Below, piece after piece: positions 47,531-61,299 of a stretch of DNA of 64,000 bases (the stretch's first letter is position 1; the number at the start of each line of letters is the position of its first letter). A model generated the notes under the pieces. It did no database searches. It was given only the letters and a program-made list of their open reading frames with translations, and was not told the DNA's origin. This DNA comes from Glandiceps talaboti (Eukaryota > Hemichordata > Enteropneusta > Spengelidae), in assembly GCF_964340395.1 (NCBI RefSeq), contig NC_135562.1:6479634-6543633 (forward strand), written 5' to 3'. The translations under genes were made by a program, and so were the position numbers.

Positions 47531-47944
47531 AACTTGAAGTTGATACAGTTACTTACTGTAGCTAGACATTTTGGTAAATTTTCAAGGCATAGACCAATGA
47601 TATGCAGTGATCTGTGCTTACAGTGTTACACAATTGCATACGTATACGAGTCCATGATATGCTATAATGCAACGTGTATAATTTAGAAACCCAATTGACA
47701 TACAACTACAAACTTCTCTCACACTCTGTAATCTTAGAGGTGTAGTGACACATATACTTACAGATGACTGATAAATGTGTCCGTTTATAGCTAAAAGCTT
47801 AAAAAAGCAGGGCACAGCAGTGGTGACATACATGCATTTAACATTTCAAACCAAACCTGCAAAAATGTCTACGACAAGTATCAGAAGCCTTCACCCGTCT
47901 TAGGTTTAGCATCCCATAGAAGAGTTATTACATGTAATTTCAGA

Positions 47945-48170
47945 ACATGTACATGTACGGGTATATTGTGTTGGTGTTGACTATAACAAATCTTGGTCAT
48001 ATTTTCTGCCTGTCACATTTTAAAATATAAGTTACTCATAAATGTAGTGAATACACAATGTAATTAAAAACTAGCATGTACAGGTATATTGTGTTGGTGT
48101 TGACTATAACAAATCTTGGTCATATTTTCTCCTTGCAATGTCACATTTTCAAAAGTAAGTTACACATATA
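47945..48170. repeat. Tandem duplication of ~120 bp
   Basis: Two copies of a segment with GGTATATTGTGTTGGTGTTG, ACTATAACAAATCTTGGTCA and ATATTTTCT, diverging towards their 3' ends. Confidence 0.85.
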
Positions 48171-48549
48171 TGTAGTTTTAGGGTAATAATGGTGAACACA
48201 AAATATTTAACCAGCGGTTTTTCTGAACAAACTAACAACCTGATAGAAGGCACATGTATACCGGTACGCAATCTGCAATTTTAGTATTTTTGTAAGGGTG
48301 GCAGGAGGCTAAAATGCACCGAAGTTCCACATGTATTAAACATCGTACACATTTATATATGGCACCTTCCAAAATGAATACCATGATCATAGTTATTACC
48401 CCTGGCATAGACCTTAGCCTATATTGGCACAGTACCACTACATAGCATATCAACCTCCTGAGGAGTAACCATGTATAATCCATTGGAGCCGGGTATAAGC
48501 ACAAATGTATAAAGCATTTATTTAGCAACATTTATTCTACCAACTGGAT

Positions 48550-48705
48550 TGCCTGGGACATAACCATGGAACAAATCCTTCCACAGCACTTTAGCCATTC
48601 AGAAACAAATGCCACTAGCGAGAAGTACATAAACCAGGAACTTACAGATTCCAACCCAGCCACTCTAAACCAATCAACCATGATTCCACATACTAATTTT
48701 GTTAA
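48550..48705 (-). repeat. Degraded SINE (44001 family)
   Basis: TTTAGCCATTCAGAAACAA and a decayed tRNA-like head (GATTCCAACCCAGCCACTC) align with 44001-44160. Confidence 0.5.
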
Positions 48706-48837
48706 TTTGAGTACATGTAACAAAACCCTGGGGAGTTGTTAACAGTACAAAACATAAAAGTAAATTAATAACAAAATTAATAATAACAAAATTAATAAAC
48801 TATCTCAAAGAAGCATTACATAACATAATAAAACTAA

Positions 48838-49589
48838 TTTATTTATTTATTTATTTATTTATTTATTAATCTTTCATATACAGACACCATTTCTGTGCAT
48901 TAGCACTGTTCTCCCAATGGAACCTGTTGCAAGATTATATACACAGAAAACAACAGAACAAACAAACAAACAAAAGGGACAAACCAGGACAAAAACTCAC
49001 AGATGCACAGTGTACTTTAAAAGATATCCACCCACATTACCAGACTACATTCTAAAGATGTCTTTTAAATATCGATGAGTTCGGAGCTGATCTTATGGAT
49101 AGGGGTAGATTGTTCCATAGAACAGCACCACTATAGTGAAACGCCAGTTTCCCATATTCAGTTTTAACTGTAGGGGTGTATATGTTACCTTTACTGGCCT
49201 GTCTTGTGTTATGAAGTGAATTTGGTTGGAAAGATTGAACATTTCAGTGAGGTAACTAGGTACATTACCTGTTACGGACGAGTAGACATTTTAGCAGAAA
49301 TTCAGGAAATATGTGTTGAAAATTTCAATTTTGAATCCAACCAAACCCCTAAGTATTTGAAATCAAATACTTGCTCTACTAGGTCTCCCTGTATTCGAAT
49401 TTGCAAAACTGAATTCAGTTTTAGTCTTTGTGAAGAACCGAAAAACATGGTCTTGGTTTTACTTGTATTCAGTGTTAACTTGTTTGAGTCAAGCCAGGCC
49501 TTGACATGCATTATTTCCTCTGTGAGTGTCACTTCAATACCAGCAGCTGATTTGCTTGAATAGAAAACAGCAGTGTCATCTGCATACAT
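48838..49589 (-). mobile_element. 5'-truncated, internally deleted non-LTR retrotransposon (reverse transcriptase fragment)
   Basis: Reading the minus strand, 49589-49302 encodes MYADDTAVFYSSKSAAGIEV, then LDSNKLTLNTSKTKTMFFG and FKYLGVWLDSKLKFSTHIS. YADD is the catalytic core of reverse transcriptase. After a deletion or frameshift, another frame gives HNTRQASKGNIYTP, YGKLAFHYSGAVLWNNLPLS and SIFKRHL-stop, the usual end of CR1/Jockey-type ORF2 proteins. It ends in a (TAAA/AATA)n tail at 48838-48866. The rest of the RT and the endonuclease are missing, so the copy is dead. Confidence 0.85.
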
Positions 49590-50368
49590 AATTACTTAAA
49601 AACTAATGAACTACAAAAGCTATTCAATGAAAAGAAAGAGAAAAATAATGTATGGTAATTAGAGAGATTTATAGAGATGTATATTTGATTATGTATTACA
49701 ATTATTTTGTAGATGGTGGTCTCTTTGTATGTTGCTTAATTTGAAATATTTGCCAAGTGCAATAATTAGATTTGTGTTGCTCATTGTTTCTTTAATTTTT
49801 TGCTCTTCTGGTAAGTTTATAAAATTATCAATATATATATGTCAGCTAGTGTAACACCAGAGTGTTCCTGATTAATATTATGCTACACGGTAGAAATGGA
49901 AGTCTATACAATTCTCACCAGATTAACATCTTTCCCCCTCCCCTCACCCCAAAACAAAAAGGGTTCCCACACCCTGGCAAAGAGACTGTATTTAATCAAC
50001 CAAGTACAAAATAAATGACCTACTTGCTTTATAAATGTAGTGATGTAAAAACACTACAGAAAGCACTCACATACATGTACTATGCATCAACTCTATATTT
50101 TAAGTAGATTTTCAGGTATTTTTTATTTATAACATATTACATTACACTTTCTTTAATTAATTTTCACATGCCATATGATTGTTTTTTTCATATGCTAATT
50201 ATTTCCAAGAACTCAGATTGACCCGTGATCTTTATATCTGTTTGTGCTACATGTATGAAGTTACATGTACATGTATGTATTCCATGAATGTGACCCCTGA
50301 CGTTTGATCTTTGACCACTTCTGGTACTGACAAACAAACCTGTATATTATATATAGGGAGTCTACACA

Positions 50369-50753
50369 GTGAATTTCACAATACCGTGCAGCTTTTCTGT
50401 TTGATACAACCAAGCAGAAACCAACAAGTATCTACATATGCCACACTTCAGTAGCAAGATTGCATTTTTTTGCTAGATTTAATCTAAATGAAATAAACCA
50501 TTTAAATGTATTGAAACTCAAAGCAGACATTTGGGCGCCAATGTTTTCCTTAGTATCAAACTCATGAAGTCCTTTGTGATGTTCATTCGATGTCTGTATG
50601 GTGGCATGTGTAGTTCATTTCACTTAGACAAAATGTAGCAAGAAACTGTACTCATTCAATCTTGCTATCTTAAAGTGTAGCATGTCCAGTTTTCTTATTG
50701 GTTCCTGCATGGTTGTATCAAACAGAAAAGCTGAACGGTGTTATGAAATTCAC
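50369..50753. mobile_element. MITE with ~45-bp inverted ends
   Basis: GTGAATTTCACAATACCGT and CAGCTTTTCTGTTTGATACA at the left are inverted at the right (TGTATCAAACAGAAAAGCTG, AACGGTGTTATGAAATTCAC). A second inner inverted pair has GTAGCAAGATTG and CAATCTTGCTA. Confidence 0.8.
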
Positions 50754-51339
50754 TTTATATTTATGACTGTTACATACATGTAGCTCAGAAAATAACACTC
50801 ATTTTAATAGAGAACGGCTGACTTAAAGGCCAGGGTTTCAATCTTAGGTTCTTGCAGTAGTAAGAGTAATAGTATATCTTAATCCGTGGACTCATAAGGA
50901 TTTCATAGGATCATTCCAGCTGAGATTAGGATTAAAATTTAAGTGTGGTTGTCTGGTAGAGTTACATGTACAGAAAAAGTTGGTTCAGGGGAAAAGAATG
51001 AGACTTTGTTAAATAGTTTTTCGCAACTTCTAGCTTTGTATAAACAAACCCAATACCCGGTACAAAGGGGATTAGTAGTGTACTTTTTCTATTGCTCTGC
51101 TAACCATAACATTTTAATCCTAATGGGAACTGAGCCTTTCAAACATTAAAGTTTCCATTTTTTTCACATGCTGGAAAAGTTGGTAGCTACAGTTACCAGC
51201 GCTGAGTACTATAAGTATGAAAGGTCCCTTCAAGTAAACATGGGCAGACTCTTGTTGATGTATGACTTGAAAGGCATCTATCACTACTGAGGTACAAGTT
51301 AAAACTATGCATAAAAACACTGAATTTAAGTTTCTTCTT

Positions 51340-51346
51340 TCACACA

Positions 51347-51414
<68 letters not shown>

Positions 51415-51435
51415 CATACATACATACATGCATAC
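51340..51435. repeat. CA microsatellite
   Basis: (CA)n of about 65 bp followed by CATGCATACATACATACATG. Confidence 0.97.
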
Positions 51436-52463
51436 AGTTTTACATTTGCAAATATCAAGAGGTAATATTATTAACAGTTAAAAGATTTGTCAGCCACACG
51501 CCTGTTAACCATACGCTAAACGATGACTTCTTACAATAGCACACACAATGGCAAATCTTTCTAGTGGAATATCAATCCACAACTTTGGTGTGACTTCAGA
51601 AGGTGTTGTCCCCGCATGCCTCAATACACATACCTGTAGTATTAAGTAGATACTTTGTACCTATACAGAGATTACATTGTACAAGTGGGTTAACACAGCA
51701 TAGAATGAAGTCACACACGGCATTATTATGTTATTTACTTACAATGATTTAAGGATTTGGGGCAGACTTTTGTACAGACTGTCTCGTCTTAAGATTGGAC
51801 GATGAAAGAAAACTTCAAACTATTCATGCCATGCAAACACAGCTGTGCATTTTCCAAATGGTCTCGTTTCAATTTTGGTATCTTTCATATGTTTTATTCA
51901 GACTTACAATAGTTTGGTTGGTCAGTGTTGCAATGGTTGAAAATGTTAGACTGGAATTCATGCCATCTCTAAGACACTTCTAACCTTCTACAGTGAAAGC
52001 AGGACCACGTCGTATCTCGGCTACATGTAATATAATGTAATAAAAGATAGATCTTGAGATTTGATGCCACAGATATTACTAGACTATGTGAAGCAGGACC
52101 CTTTGTAACATACATCATGTACAAACAATCATTAATTAATTACAGAGCCTTCAAGACCAAAGAAGTGTTCAGAGATACCCCAATCCAGTCTAAATCGGCA
52201 AAAGTAGCAACGCATGCAGCATTTTGAAATGGGTAGTACACTGACATCTCACTCATGTTTTGCAACGTGATCTCATCTACTTGAGTTTGCCCACAAAGAC
52301 AGCAGAAATATCCTTCAAAATCACAGCAGCTAAAATCTGCTGAGTATGGAAGCCCTCAAAGTGCTGATGAACAGCACATCCAACCAGGTTTAGTTCCTCT
52401 AGGTAGGATTTAGCTGATAGGGCCTCTGACTACCACAAAATTAACTTGCATTTTAAACCTTAG

Positions 52464-52516
52464 TATTATCATTATTATTATTAATATTATTATTATCATT
52501 ATTATTATTCAATTTT

Positions 52517-52567
<51 letters not shown>
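52464..52567. repeat. ATT trinucleotide microsatellite
   Basis: Two blocks of (ATT)n separated by CAATTTTGTAT. Confidence 0.95.
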
Positions 52568-52568
<1 letters not shown>

Positions 52569-53389
52569 ATTGTATCCTTTTCACCTGTGCATATCTTGTT
52601 TTTAATTACTCTCCTGAGCTGCAGTGAACCACTTCATTAGCCAGTCGGACTTTCTTGCTAGTTTGATTATTGTTCACATTTGTACTGTAATTTGTATTAT
52701 AGTATACAAAAAAAAGACAAGTACATCAGGGAAACTTCAAATGTTATGTTACTATTTCTAAAGGTTGTACCAATGGTGTACAATGTAAAGCAGGAATATC
52801 AATTATATATATTTTTTTTCACAGGGTGTGATTTCAGCTATCTACCTCCACAAATACTAGCCACTCCCACTGTGTAACTTCACACTGTACACTAGTGTAT
52901 CTACTGGCAATATGGGATTATAACGCTGGATTTTAATATCACAAATGCATCAAATAACATCATAATACCTTCAGCTGTTACAGACTACTGAAAAATTTAA
53001 CAGTTTGTGAAACCACTAAGACTTTATTCTGTTCTGGTAAAAACACCGTAGTCTCAAAGATCTGGCCATTGGTATACTTATGTAAACACTCACACGTTGA
53101 AGCATGTTACACGTACTTGTTTATAAGTGGAAGCAAGCGCCGGATCTTGCTTCAGTCAATCACTTGGTCCTTCCATTACTGATATCATAGAGAGAAAGTA
53201 AGTAAACCCTATTCCACAGTAAAGATTAGTAAAGGCTTAGTTTGTATTAGGATCAAAATGTAGACCTGCTGTGAAGAGCAGTTGGCTGGCAGAATTGCAT
53301 AGCAAAAGTTGGCTATAGAACAAAAGATGAATCCTACGTGATCCATTCATTCATTCATTCATTCATTCATTCATTATGGCTCCACATTT

Positions 53390-53960
53390 AAGATAACACA
53401 AATATGAGAACCTGGGATTCCAATTCAGGCCTTTAAATGCAGGAGTTTTATTGAATTTTGAATAAAATCAGCAATCACGTCAGATTAGATTAGGGTTAAA
53501 CTTTGGGTGAGAAAAACAATTGTTTCGGAAAGTTGGGACTGAATCCTGGGCCTTTAAATACAGGAGTTTTACAACTGGATCTTTAGCAACTTTTAACAAA
53601 GGTCAAAGGTCATTATGCTGGATTAGGATTACGATTTGAAAAAAAAAAAAACAGTTATCTGACAGATTTACAGAAAAATTTGATCCAGAACAAAGAATGG
53701 TTCTATTCAATCTTTATCACTACATTTGTAAGAGAACACAATTGTGAAAACCTGGGACTGAATTTTTGGCCTTTAAATGGAGGAGTTCTACCACTAGATC
53801 TTGGAAGAATTCAACAATGGTTATCATACTTGGAGGGAAAAACAGTTGTTTGGCAGAGCTAGAGAATGTTGGTCAAGAACCAAAGAACGATCATATGTAA
53901 TCCCTTATGGCTAAATTTATAAGATAGCCGTGATGGGGAGAACATGGGACTGAAACATTA
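53390..53960. repeat. Degenerate tandem copies of a ~120-150-bp SINE-like unit
   Basis: Four diverged copies share CCTGGGACTGAA..TTTGGCC, CTTTAAATACAGGAGTTTTA and ACAGTTGTTTGGCAGA. Similar single copies are at about 40810-41050, 41510-41610 and 50820-51150. Confidence 0.6.
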
Positions 53961-54069
53961 CGCTTTAATCATGTGAATAATACCATGATTGATATGGTGT
54001 ATGTAAATAGGATTCTATTCTAGTATTGTTCTTATTTAACTTAAGTTGTTATTGTTTAGGCCCATACTT

Positions 54070-54365
54070 AAAGGGGAACACCACTCCAGAAAGAGACGTT
54101 TTCATAAACCATGGGTTCTGGAGAGTCAACTCATGATTTTACATCACCTACAATTACTTGCGATTTCAGAGAAGCATCAAGTTGATCTTGTGCCTTTATA
54201 GGGTATCTTTGGTATAGGCTGTTGCATCATGGGAGTAAGCAGAAATAATGTATTCAAATTGCACACTGAATATTCATGAGTCACGAGTGCCTGCATTTTT
54301 CAATGTAAAACTGCTCTCACTGTAAATGATGATATGAAATCATGAAATGACTCTCACGAATCAAA
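54070..54365. mobile_element. CACTCCAG-family MITE, copy
   Basis: AAAGGGGAACACCACTCCAG..GGGTTCTGGAGAGTCAACTC at the left and GAAATCATGAAATGACTCTC at the right correspond to 16255-16695. Confidence 0.65.
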
Positions 54366-55983
54366 TCAGAGATGTGATTTTTTTCTATCCTGTCCTAGAG
54401 GGGTGATTTTTTTACTTATTTCATCAAAGCGAAGAAATAAAAGGTTGGTCATAAGAAACATAGACTTAAAGTAGAAAGTGCCTCCGAGATGACGTTCACT
54501 GAAATCAAAGTCCTTAAAATAGCTCCAACCTTTGTCATATCAAAGCTAGCAACTGGTCCTTTTGAATACTAAAAGAAATCTGGGGTTCACTGTCTTATTT
54601 GTTGTTGAGGAAATTGACTATCTTTAATTTTCCCAGTGTTACCATGGTAATCGGCGGCCATATTGGATTCTAAAATGGCTCAACTTTTATGACAATTAGA
54701 ACTCTATTTTATACATTTGTATGATGATCCTGACTTCTGTTCTTAATTTTAACTGAGAAGAAGTTGGATTTTACTTGAATGAAGTAACTAAAAATTTAAA
54801 CAGTTTTTCCGGGGTGCATTTTATGTTAATTACAGCTGCCATTAGTTTGAATGCAGAAAGTCTTCCATTCTTCATCGACAGACTGACAAGACCATCACCG
54901 CTTTAAGCTTTGTACAGGTATGGATGACCACATGGCACACTTAAAGTGTTTTTGTAAAGCTTTGGGACTCAACAATCCCTAGGGTTTGGAAACTCAGGAA
55001 ATAGACAGGAAAATCTCGTAAAACCCGGAAACAGACCAGGAAATTTGGTAAAACCTTGCATACATATGTATCACCTTTTACCATTATTATGGTGGATAGC
55101 TGAGGTATAAATACAGAGGAACTCGGGTCAAACTTACCTACATGTATTCCCTAACTATCCTTAAAGTAATATGTGACAGATGTGATATTTTTTTCTGTGT
55201 TATCTTTGTTTCATGCAAAAAATCAAACATGTTATTGTACTTACTAAAACATTAGTGTAATCATGACCAGAATTGATAGATACATCAGGTCTGAGGAATA
55301 GCTAGTCGGGCAAACCGATTTTTTTGTCCCCCTTTTCCAACGATGTATAGATGATGTGTTTCAATGTTACCGTCAATTTGTCTCTTGGGAATTAATACAC
55401 TATAAAAATGGAAATTATTGCTAAAGATTTAATTTCGCTTATTTCACACTGTAAAACAAAAATGCAAAAATAAGTAATGACGGAAACACCTTTTTGTACA
55501 CGAACACTATGTACTAGTCTGCTAATTATCAAAATTAGACTTTGAAAACTACCTGACGACTGTAAAATCACAAAATTTCTAGTGTCATAGTACTAGTGAT
55601 GAAAATTCCTAGATTTTTACAGTAATAGAAAAATGATGCTGCTAGTGAAAAAGTAAGTGGTAGATTTTTAAAAATTGAAAAAGTACAATCCTTCTCAATT
55701 TTGAAAACATTAACTCAATCCTTTTTCAAAAAGATGGAAAAATTAAATCTATCTGAGTTTGTATAAAAAAGAAAAGGTAAACGCCATCCCTGTGCAGTAA
55801 TAGATTTTCCATCATATCCTGGTGCCGGCCTTACTTTGTTGTAAATACACATAACACAAACAAGATTACGAACAAACATCATTCCTTTTCACTACGGCCA
55901 AATGTCTACTGTTTAATGTATACTGTTCTTACTTCTCCATGATAAATTGCAATTTTAATAATTTGTAGGTACATGATTGTAAA

Positions 55984-56255
55984 ACCAGTGTGCCATATAA
56001 GCCAATTTGACGAACCACTGACTCACACTTTCTAGTGACGCAACAAACTTTCATGTTCCCCTATCTCTTACTATGTGGTAACCAGTGTGCTCTCTAAGCC
56101 AATTTGATGCACCACTGACTTGCACAATTTCTAGTGATGCACCAAAATTTGGTGTTCCCCTATCTCTTACTATGGGGTGACTCACAAGAAATCCCAGTTT
56201 TTCTCATTTTGACTGACAACAACAAAATTTTGCTATCGTTAATGGGCACACTGGT
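55984..56255. mobile_element. hAT-like MITE containing an internal tandem duplication
   Basis: Ends ACCAGTGTGCC and GGCACACTGGT are inverted. Flanks share GTAAAACC, a probable 8-bp target duplication that partly overlaps the termini. Two ~115-bp direct repeats (CTAAGCCAATTTGA, CCCCTATCTCTTACTATG) fill the element. Confidence 0.65.
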
Positions 56256-56861
56256 AAAACCTGAAATATTTGTGTTATCACCAACAACACATGTTCTTTG
56301 ACAGAATTGGAGACCCACCGATGAAGAGGAGCTCATCTCTTTGAAATATTTAAGTTACAAATGTATAAATCACGATGGTACTACAGACATCCATATACAT
56401 TTTCAATCAAGCAGGAACATTGTGCTTCATAGCATCAATCCATATTGAATCTGTAGACTCACTCTGGGTAGAAATGAGGATATAATCACAGGGATCTTGC
56501 CTAACCCCTAGGAAACACAACTTTGCAAGAATGAATCACAACTGCAGCATTAGTAAACTGCACAGTTAAGATGTAGACAGTCTCACTAGCCTTTGAGGGC
56601 CACGAGAAGAACTTTTGTGTGCATTCACATTATGCTATGTTCTAGTATATACGACACTGGTAATCCAGCCTTCAGTTTGCTAAGATAGATACAAACTAAA
56701 TCCATTCTTCTTCAATGTGGTAGATTACACAAATGGGCAATAGCGGTTCCTTTATTGTGCGATTCTAATCCCTGTTATCACCATAGTGTAAACATTGGAA
56801 ATCTCAAAACAGCACTGCAAGTTCATGGAACTCTAAACTAGTTTCCAGAAACACCTCCCTA

Positions 56862-57126
56862 TAGACTGTCAACAGTCGTTCATGCCTTTTTGCTACGTTT
56901 TATCTAAAACTAAAGTTGTTGCCTCGCTCCAATCCGGGGCAATACTATAACCGCGTACTGATCAGCGAGTACCGGAAGAAGTTTGTGCCTTCGGCACTCA
57001 CAGTTCATGCCTTCAGTAATCGCAGTTCCTATCAGTACGCATTAGTATTCAGTGCTACGGAGCGAAGCGACGATTTGATTTAGATGAAACGTAGCAAAAA
57101 AGGCACGAACGACTGTTGACAGTCTA
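56862..57126. mobile_element. MULE-like MITE with 9-bp target duplication
   Basis: TAGACTGTCAACAGTCGTTC and GCTACGTTTTATCTAAA are inverted at the right (TTTAGATGAAACGTAGC, GAACGACTGTTGACAGTCTA). Flanks are both ACCTCCCTA (56853-56861 and 57127-57135). 265 bp, non-coding; the central part has several CpG. Confidence 0.88.
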
Positions 57127-57369
57127 ACCTCCCTACTGAGACTATAATTGAGCTAACCTCCAGTCAATAGCTTATCACTGTTATATCAACATGTTGCAAC
57201 AATAGTTTCGATTTGTGTCAATCTTAGAAAACCGAATGCTCAACTACCAGGGTAATATCAAAATCGTCTCCTGAACTCCAGATATAGACACAGACATAGG
57301 CCAATAGTGTAAGAAATATAATAATCTTTACTTATTTATACTGGACAGTTCTTTAAGGATATAAAACAC

Positions 57370-57590
57370 TTATCTCCCAAGAAGGTATCCCTCGTGGGTT
57401 CAGTGCTAATGCAGGAGGAAACCAGAATACCCATGGAAAACCTGGGTTGTTCGATAGAGTCAAACTAAATGACACTCTTCTTACTTACAGCATGGTAAAT
57501 TTAATCAAACCATGAATGGGGTTCGAACCCCGACCGTAGTGGTACGGTAAGAGGCAAGTGGTTTAACCATTTGGCCACCAACAATCCTAT
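57370..57590 (-). repeat. tRNA-derived SINE with box A and box B
   Basis: On the minus strand box A TGGCCAAATGG (57568-57578) and box B GGTTCGAACCC (57520-57530) are well kept. The body includes GGGTATTCTGGTTTCCTCCT and GCATTAGCACTGAACCCAC. No foldable acceptor stem was seen, so it is a SINE head rather than a tRNA gene. Confidence 0.75.
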
Positions 57591-57929
57591 GCTGTGTCCA
57601 TCTTTAAAAAAAACTTAAGACTCAATTACCAGAGTAATATGCACTGAGATAGCATAAGACAATGCAGGGGTGAACAAATCCACAGGTCCTGGGTACGGGA
57701 CTAGCAATTTTTTTGGGGGCGGACCACTCAAATTTTACCTCGTCTGGTCCGTCGGACCTTACTGTTAATAACTATGTTAAAAAGTTGTCTGAATATACAG
57801 ATTCATAGGCAAGATTTAATGTTTCATATTAGTGGGACCTGGGACCATTAATTCTTTCAGCAAGACCACTGGATTTTGTAAGGCACTGGTCCGGTGACCA
57901 CCAGTTCACAAAATGATTTGTTCACCCCT

Positions 57930-58030
57930 GCAATGTATAAAAAGTAATTACAATCTATCCTACTGGACTTGCTGTTGTTTTCAAATGCAACAGTTTTACA
58001 TCCTATGGTGGTTGGTGATGATATCAGTGC
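57930..58030 (-). mobile_element. LINE ORF2 C-terminal fragment (63480 family)
   Basis: The minus strand encodes NNSKSSRIDCNYF, nearly the same peptide as 63481-63520 plus strand. Confidence 0.5.
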
Positions 58031-58079
58031 ACATGACATTCCTGTATGAATATATTCAAGGGAACCACATCTATCCATT

Positions 58080-58385
58080 GAATATTCTGGAATTGTTTGC
58101 CAACAGAACTTAGACTTTGTAACTCTGTTGACATTTTTAAACGAAAACTGAAGACTCATCTTTTTAAGAAGGCATATGCCTAGTTTTAATTTTGTTTCAT
58201 GAGTTGCTACTTTTATCTATGAACTTTGAACTTGTGGGACTTTGAACATTTTTAACTTTTATCCCTTTTAAGTACATGTACGTATTCCTTTCACCTTTTT
58301 AGTTTTGTTCAGCGCCTTTGAGCAAACCCTATTTGTTTTACTGGCGCTCTATAAATGTTATTATTATTATTATTATTATTATTAA
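58080..58385 (+). mobile_element. 3' end of an L2/CR1-type LINE
   Basis: The frame gives SVDIFKRKLKTHLFKKAYA-stop, typical of the ORF2 C-terminus of CR1/L2-like elements. A 3' UTR follows with CAGCGCCTTTGAGC..GCGCTCTATAAATG and an (ATT)n tail. The rest of the element is absent (5' truncation). Confidence 0.75.
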
Positions 58386-59934
58386 TATCCGGAAAGAGAA
58401 CATTGCGATTGAAAAACATCCACGTGTATGCTGTAGGAATGCTATACAATGTTTACTGACTCTATAGCCTATATATCTCAATATGGTACAACTCTAGACC
58501 AGACATACATGTAATCACAATGGTTTTAAACACTTATCTATCGCCACAACAATGGGAATAACGTAGTTAATAACACAAGATCAGGACAACACACATATCA
58601 TTTATCATATGGGGTAACAATATCAGGATAAGTAACAGCTGACTGTTCAGGTCAACATATGCACCAACAACGAGTTGAACCACATGTTTTTGCACAAAGG
58701 TTACGACAATCTACAAAAACATGTACCATTTCTTGTAAAGAACATTATGCACAGAAATTATGTGATGCCCATGCTGACAAACAAGCTGAGTGGGCAATTA
58801 GGTGTGGAAATAAATTCTCAAACTTCATCAGTACTTTGCAATTTTAGTTAAAAGCCTAGGTATGGGATATTGAATGGAATATAGCGTAAGTGCCGTAAAA
58901 ATGGCTAGACCTACTGTGTCTGTAACTTGTGTAAGTAGAGTTTGGTTCTACACTGCGCAACATGTTGTCCTCGTAATCTCTAAATGTCTCATGTAACAGT
59001 AAGGAGATCTAGAAGTTTTCAATCTGGCCATCTAAAAAAAACACACTGCCAGTGGCGATGTACACAACTGAAACCCAATGTCTAACATACACATGCAATG
59101 AGAGAAACACACCTTAAACATGAAAACACCCCTTCAGGATTATGGAACATCCCATAGACTTTAGTCAAGTGATTATGAAACATTATATAACCATACCTTA
59201 TAAGCTTCCATTGTAAAAGACAAACTACATTGTATTTGAACAGAAAATCATTTTTTTGGACGAACCTTGAAAACCACTGGTCAGATTGTTTTCATTACAT
59301 CAGAGACCATTGGCACCCAGACTACAAACTGACTGACCCATCATTTTGAAAGTCTTAAAATGACGATCAATCAAATCATATTGCTCTACTATTAAATTGC
59401 TGAAATTATTCTTGAAATATTTGTTCTTTACAATGAATGGTCTTTATCATGCACCAATTTGTAAAGTGAAAAACTATAAAAAGTCACTTTTTTATTCATC
59501 AAAAGCCAGTGTTTCTTGGAAAATAAACATGTCACAACCCGTACTGTTAAAAAATATGTCTGTGCTGATATCATGCAAGTCTCCCATTGTATCCATGAAA
59601 ACGTTTCAACAGGTTAGATTCCTCAGACTGAAAATTTGAATGTATATATGTACATGTACACTTCAGAGTCTTTGTATTAGGCAGACTAGTCCTGCTTGTA
59701 CACAAAGCAAGTCAAGAATCGTTACTCGCAGTGTCCCATTTTCACCATTTACTAGTATACACTGGCACACAAAACAAGAACCTACATGTATACCAACAGT
59801 ATCTAATTAACAGGCTAACAGCAGTCAGATATTAGCAATTTGTCGACTATTTACTCACTTTTTGATAACAACAATCCTACTCAGACCAGTGTGAGAAAGA
59901 GAGGTGAAAAAGAGATTTAGTTCAGTGTTTCTTG

Positions 59935-60045
59935 GCAAATTGAACAATATTTATGTTATGTGAAATCACAAAATGACTCCAGAACCAAATTTTATGAAAA
60001 TGCAATGACATCTATTTCTGGTTGGAGTGTTTCCCTTTAAAGTAC
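59935..60045. mobile_element. CACTCCAG-family MITE, right-end fragment
   Basis: GTGAAATCACAAAATGACTCCAGAACC ... TTTCTGGTTGGAGTGTTTCCCTTTAAAG corresponds to the right end of 16255-16695. Confidence 0.5.
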
Positions 60046-60857
60046 AAGGTTTTCAAAGTTCTATGTATAAAATTATAATAAACATAATAACTGTGGAATG
60101 TGTCCCTTTCACAGCGACCCAGACATATGTTCAGTGAACTGTCCACGTAGGAATAATGGTTTACTAATCTGGCAATGAGTGACATGTTGGATTGTGTACG
60201 TGATCATGTAAAATCTCAGAGTGTTGCAACTAAAACAAAACAAACAAACATTTTCTGATGTAAGACTGAAAAAATGCAGGTACCATACATTTCTGGTTGG
60301 TTCAAGCAAGTAGGTAAAATTTACCTGCGTTCCCCAGTCATTTTATCAGAGTTGAAGTTCAATCCCTAGATACCAGAGGTTTTTGTTAGGATGGTAAGAA
60401 GGTAAAATCTACCTGAATTCCCCAGTCATTTTACCAGAGTTCCCATCAAAATCATGATTACATGTATGAGGCACTATGCCAGTTTCAGCAGATTTACCCC
60501 TGGGCCAACTCTCTAATACCCAGGTTCTCATGACCTTAATACAATGTAAAATCACTGTCACATTTTCACAAACAACAACAAATGGCATATCATACCTGAA
60601 TACAATATCAGTGGGCAGTGTTTGACTTTGAGGGAAATGTTAAATGTTACAGGAAATAATTATGATATAATAATATAATTGGATTTATCTTCAACAATGA
60701 ATGAGAACAGCTACAACTGTTTGTTTGTTTGTTGACTCATTTATTCTGTACTCATTTACTGCAGGTGTATACAGATAAGTATGAATTGTGTGATTTAAAT
60801 CTAACATTAAATCATGGGCTTAGTACTGAGTACTTGTTTACGAGTATACATTCAATG

Positions 60858-61000
60858 TATGTATGTATATTTATGTATGTATGTATGTATGTATGTATGT
60901 ATGCATGTATGTAAGTATGTATGTATGTATGTATGTATGTATGCATGTATGCATGTATTAGTATATGACGTATGTGTATGTACTTACTAGTACATGTGTA

Positions 61001-61043
<43 letters not shown>
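60858..61043. repeat. TATG then TG microsatellite
   Basis: (TATG)n with GCATG variants, followed by (TG)n to 61043. Confidence 0.97.
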
Positions 61044-61044
<1 letters not shown>

Positions 61045-61299
61045 ATTAATAAAGGAAAATGGGGGTGTTACTGTGTAACAATACCATCAAGCTGTATTTC
61101 CTACTATCATGCCTCCCTTCAGGCTCTTTGTGGTGGTTACCAGTGATGATGTTCAGTAAACAACTCCATCCTCATCACTCAGACTATTTCCACACATACT
61201 CCAGGTCCCACATTCTCAAACCAGGTCAGAGTGGCCACACCAAAGTATTTTACATGTCTATCACACTATTATATAATGTCTGTTTTCCAGACTACAGAT

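Noticed and set aside
52285-52430. ~48-codon minus-strand frame (contains GCAVHQHFEGFHTQQILAAV)
   Set aside because: It looks somewhat protein-like, but it has no start or convincing splice borders and no recognised family.
57500-57590. A functional tRNA gene
   Set aside because: Box A and box B are present, but I could not form a paired acceptor stem, and a SINE body follows.
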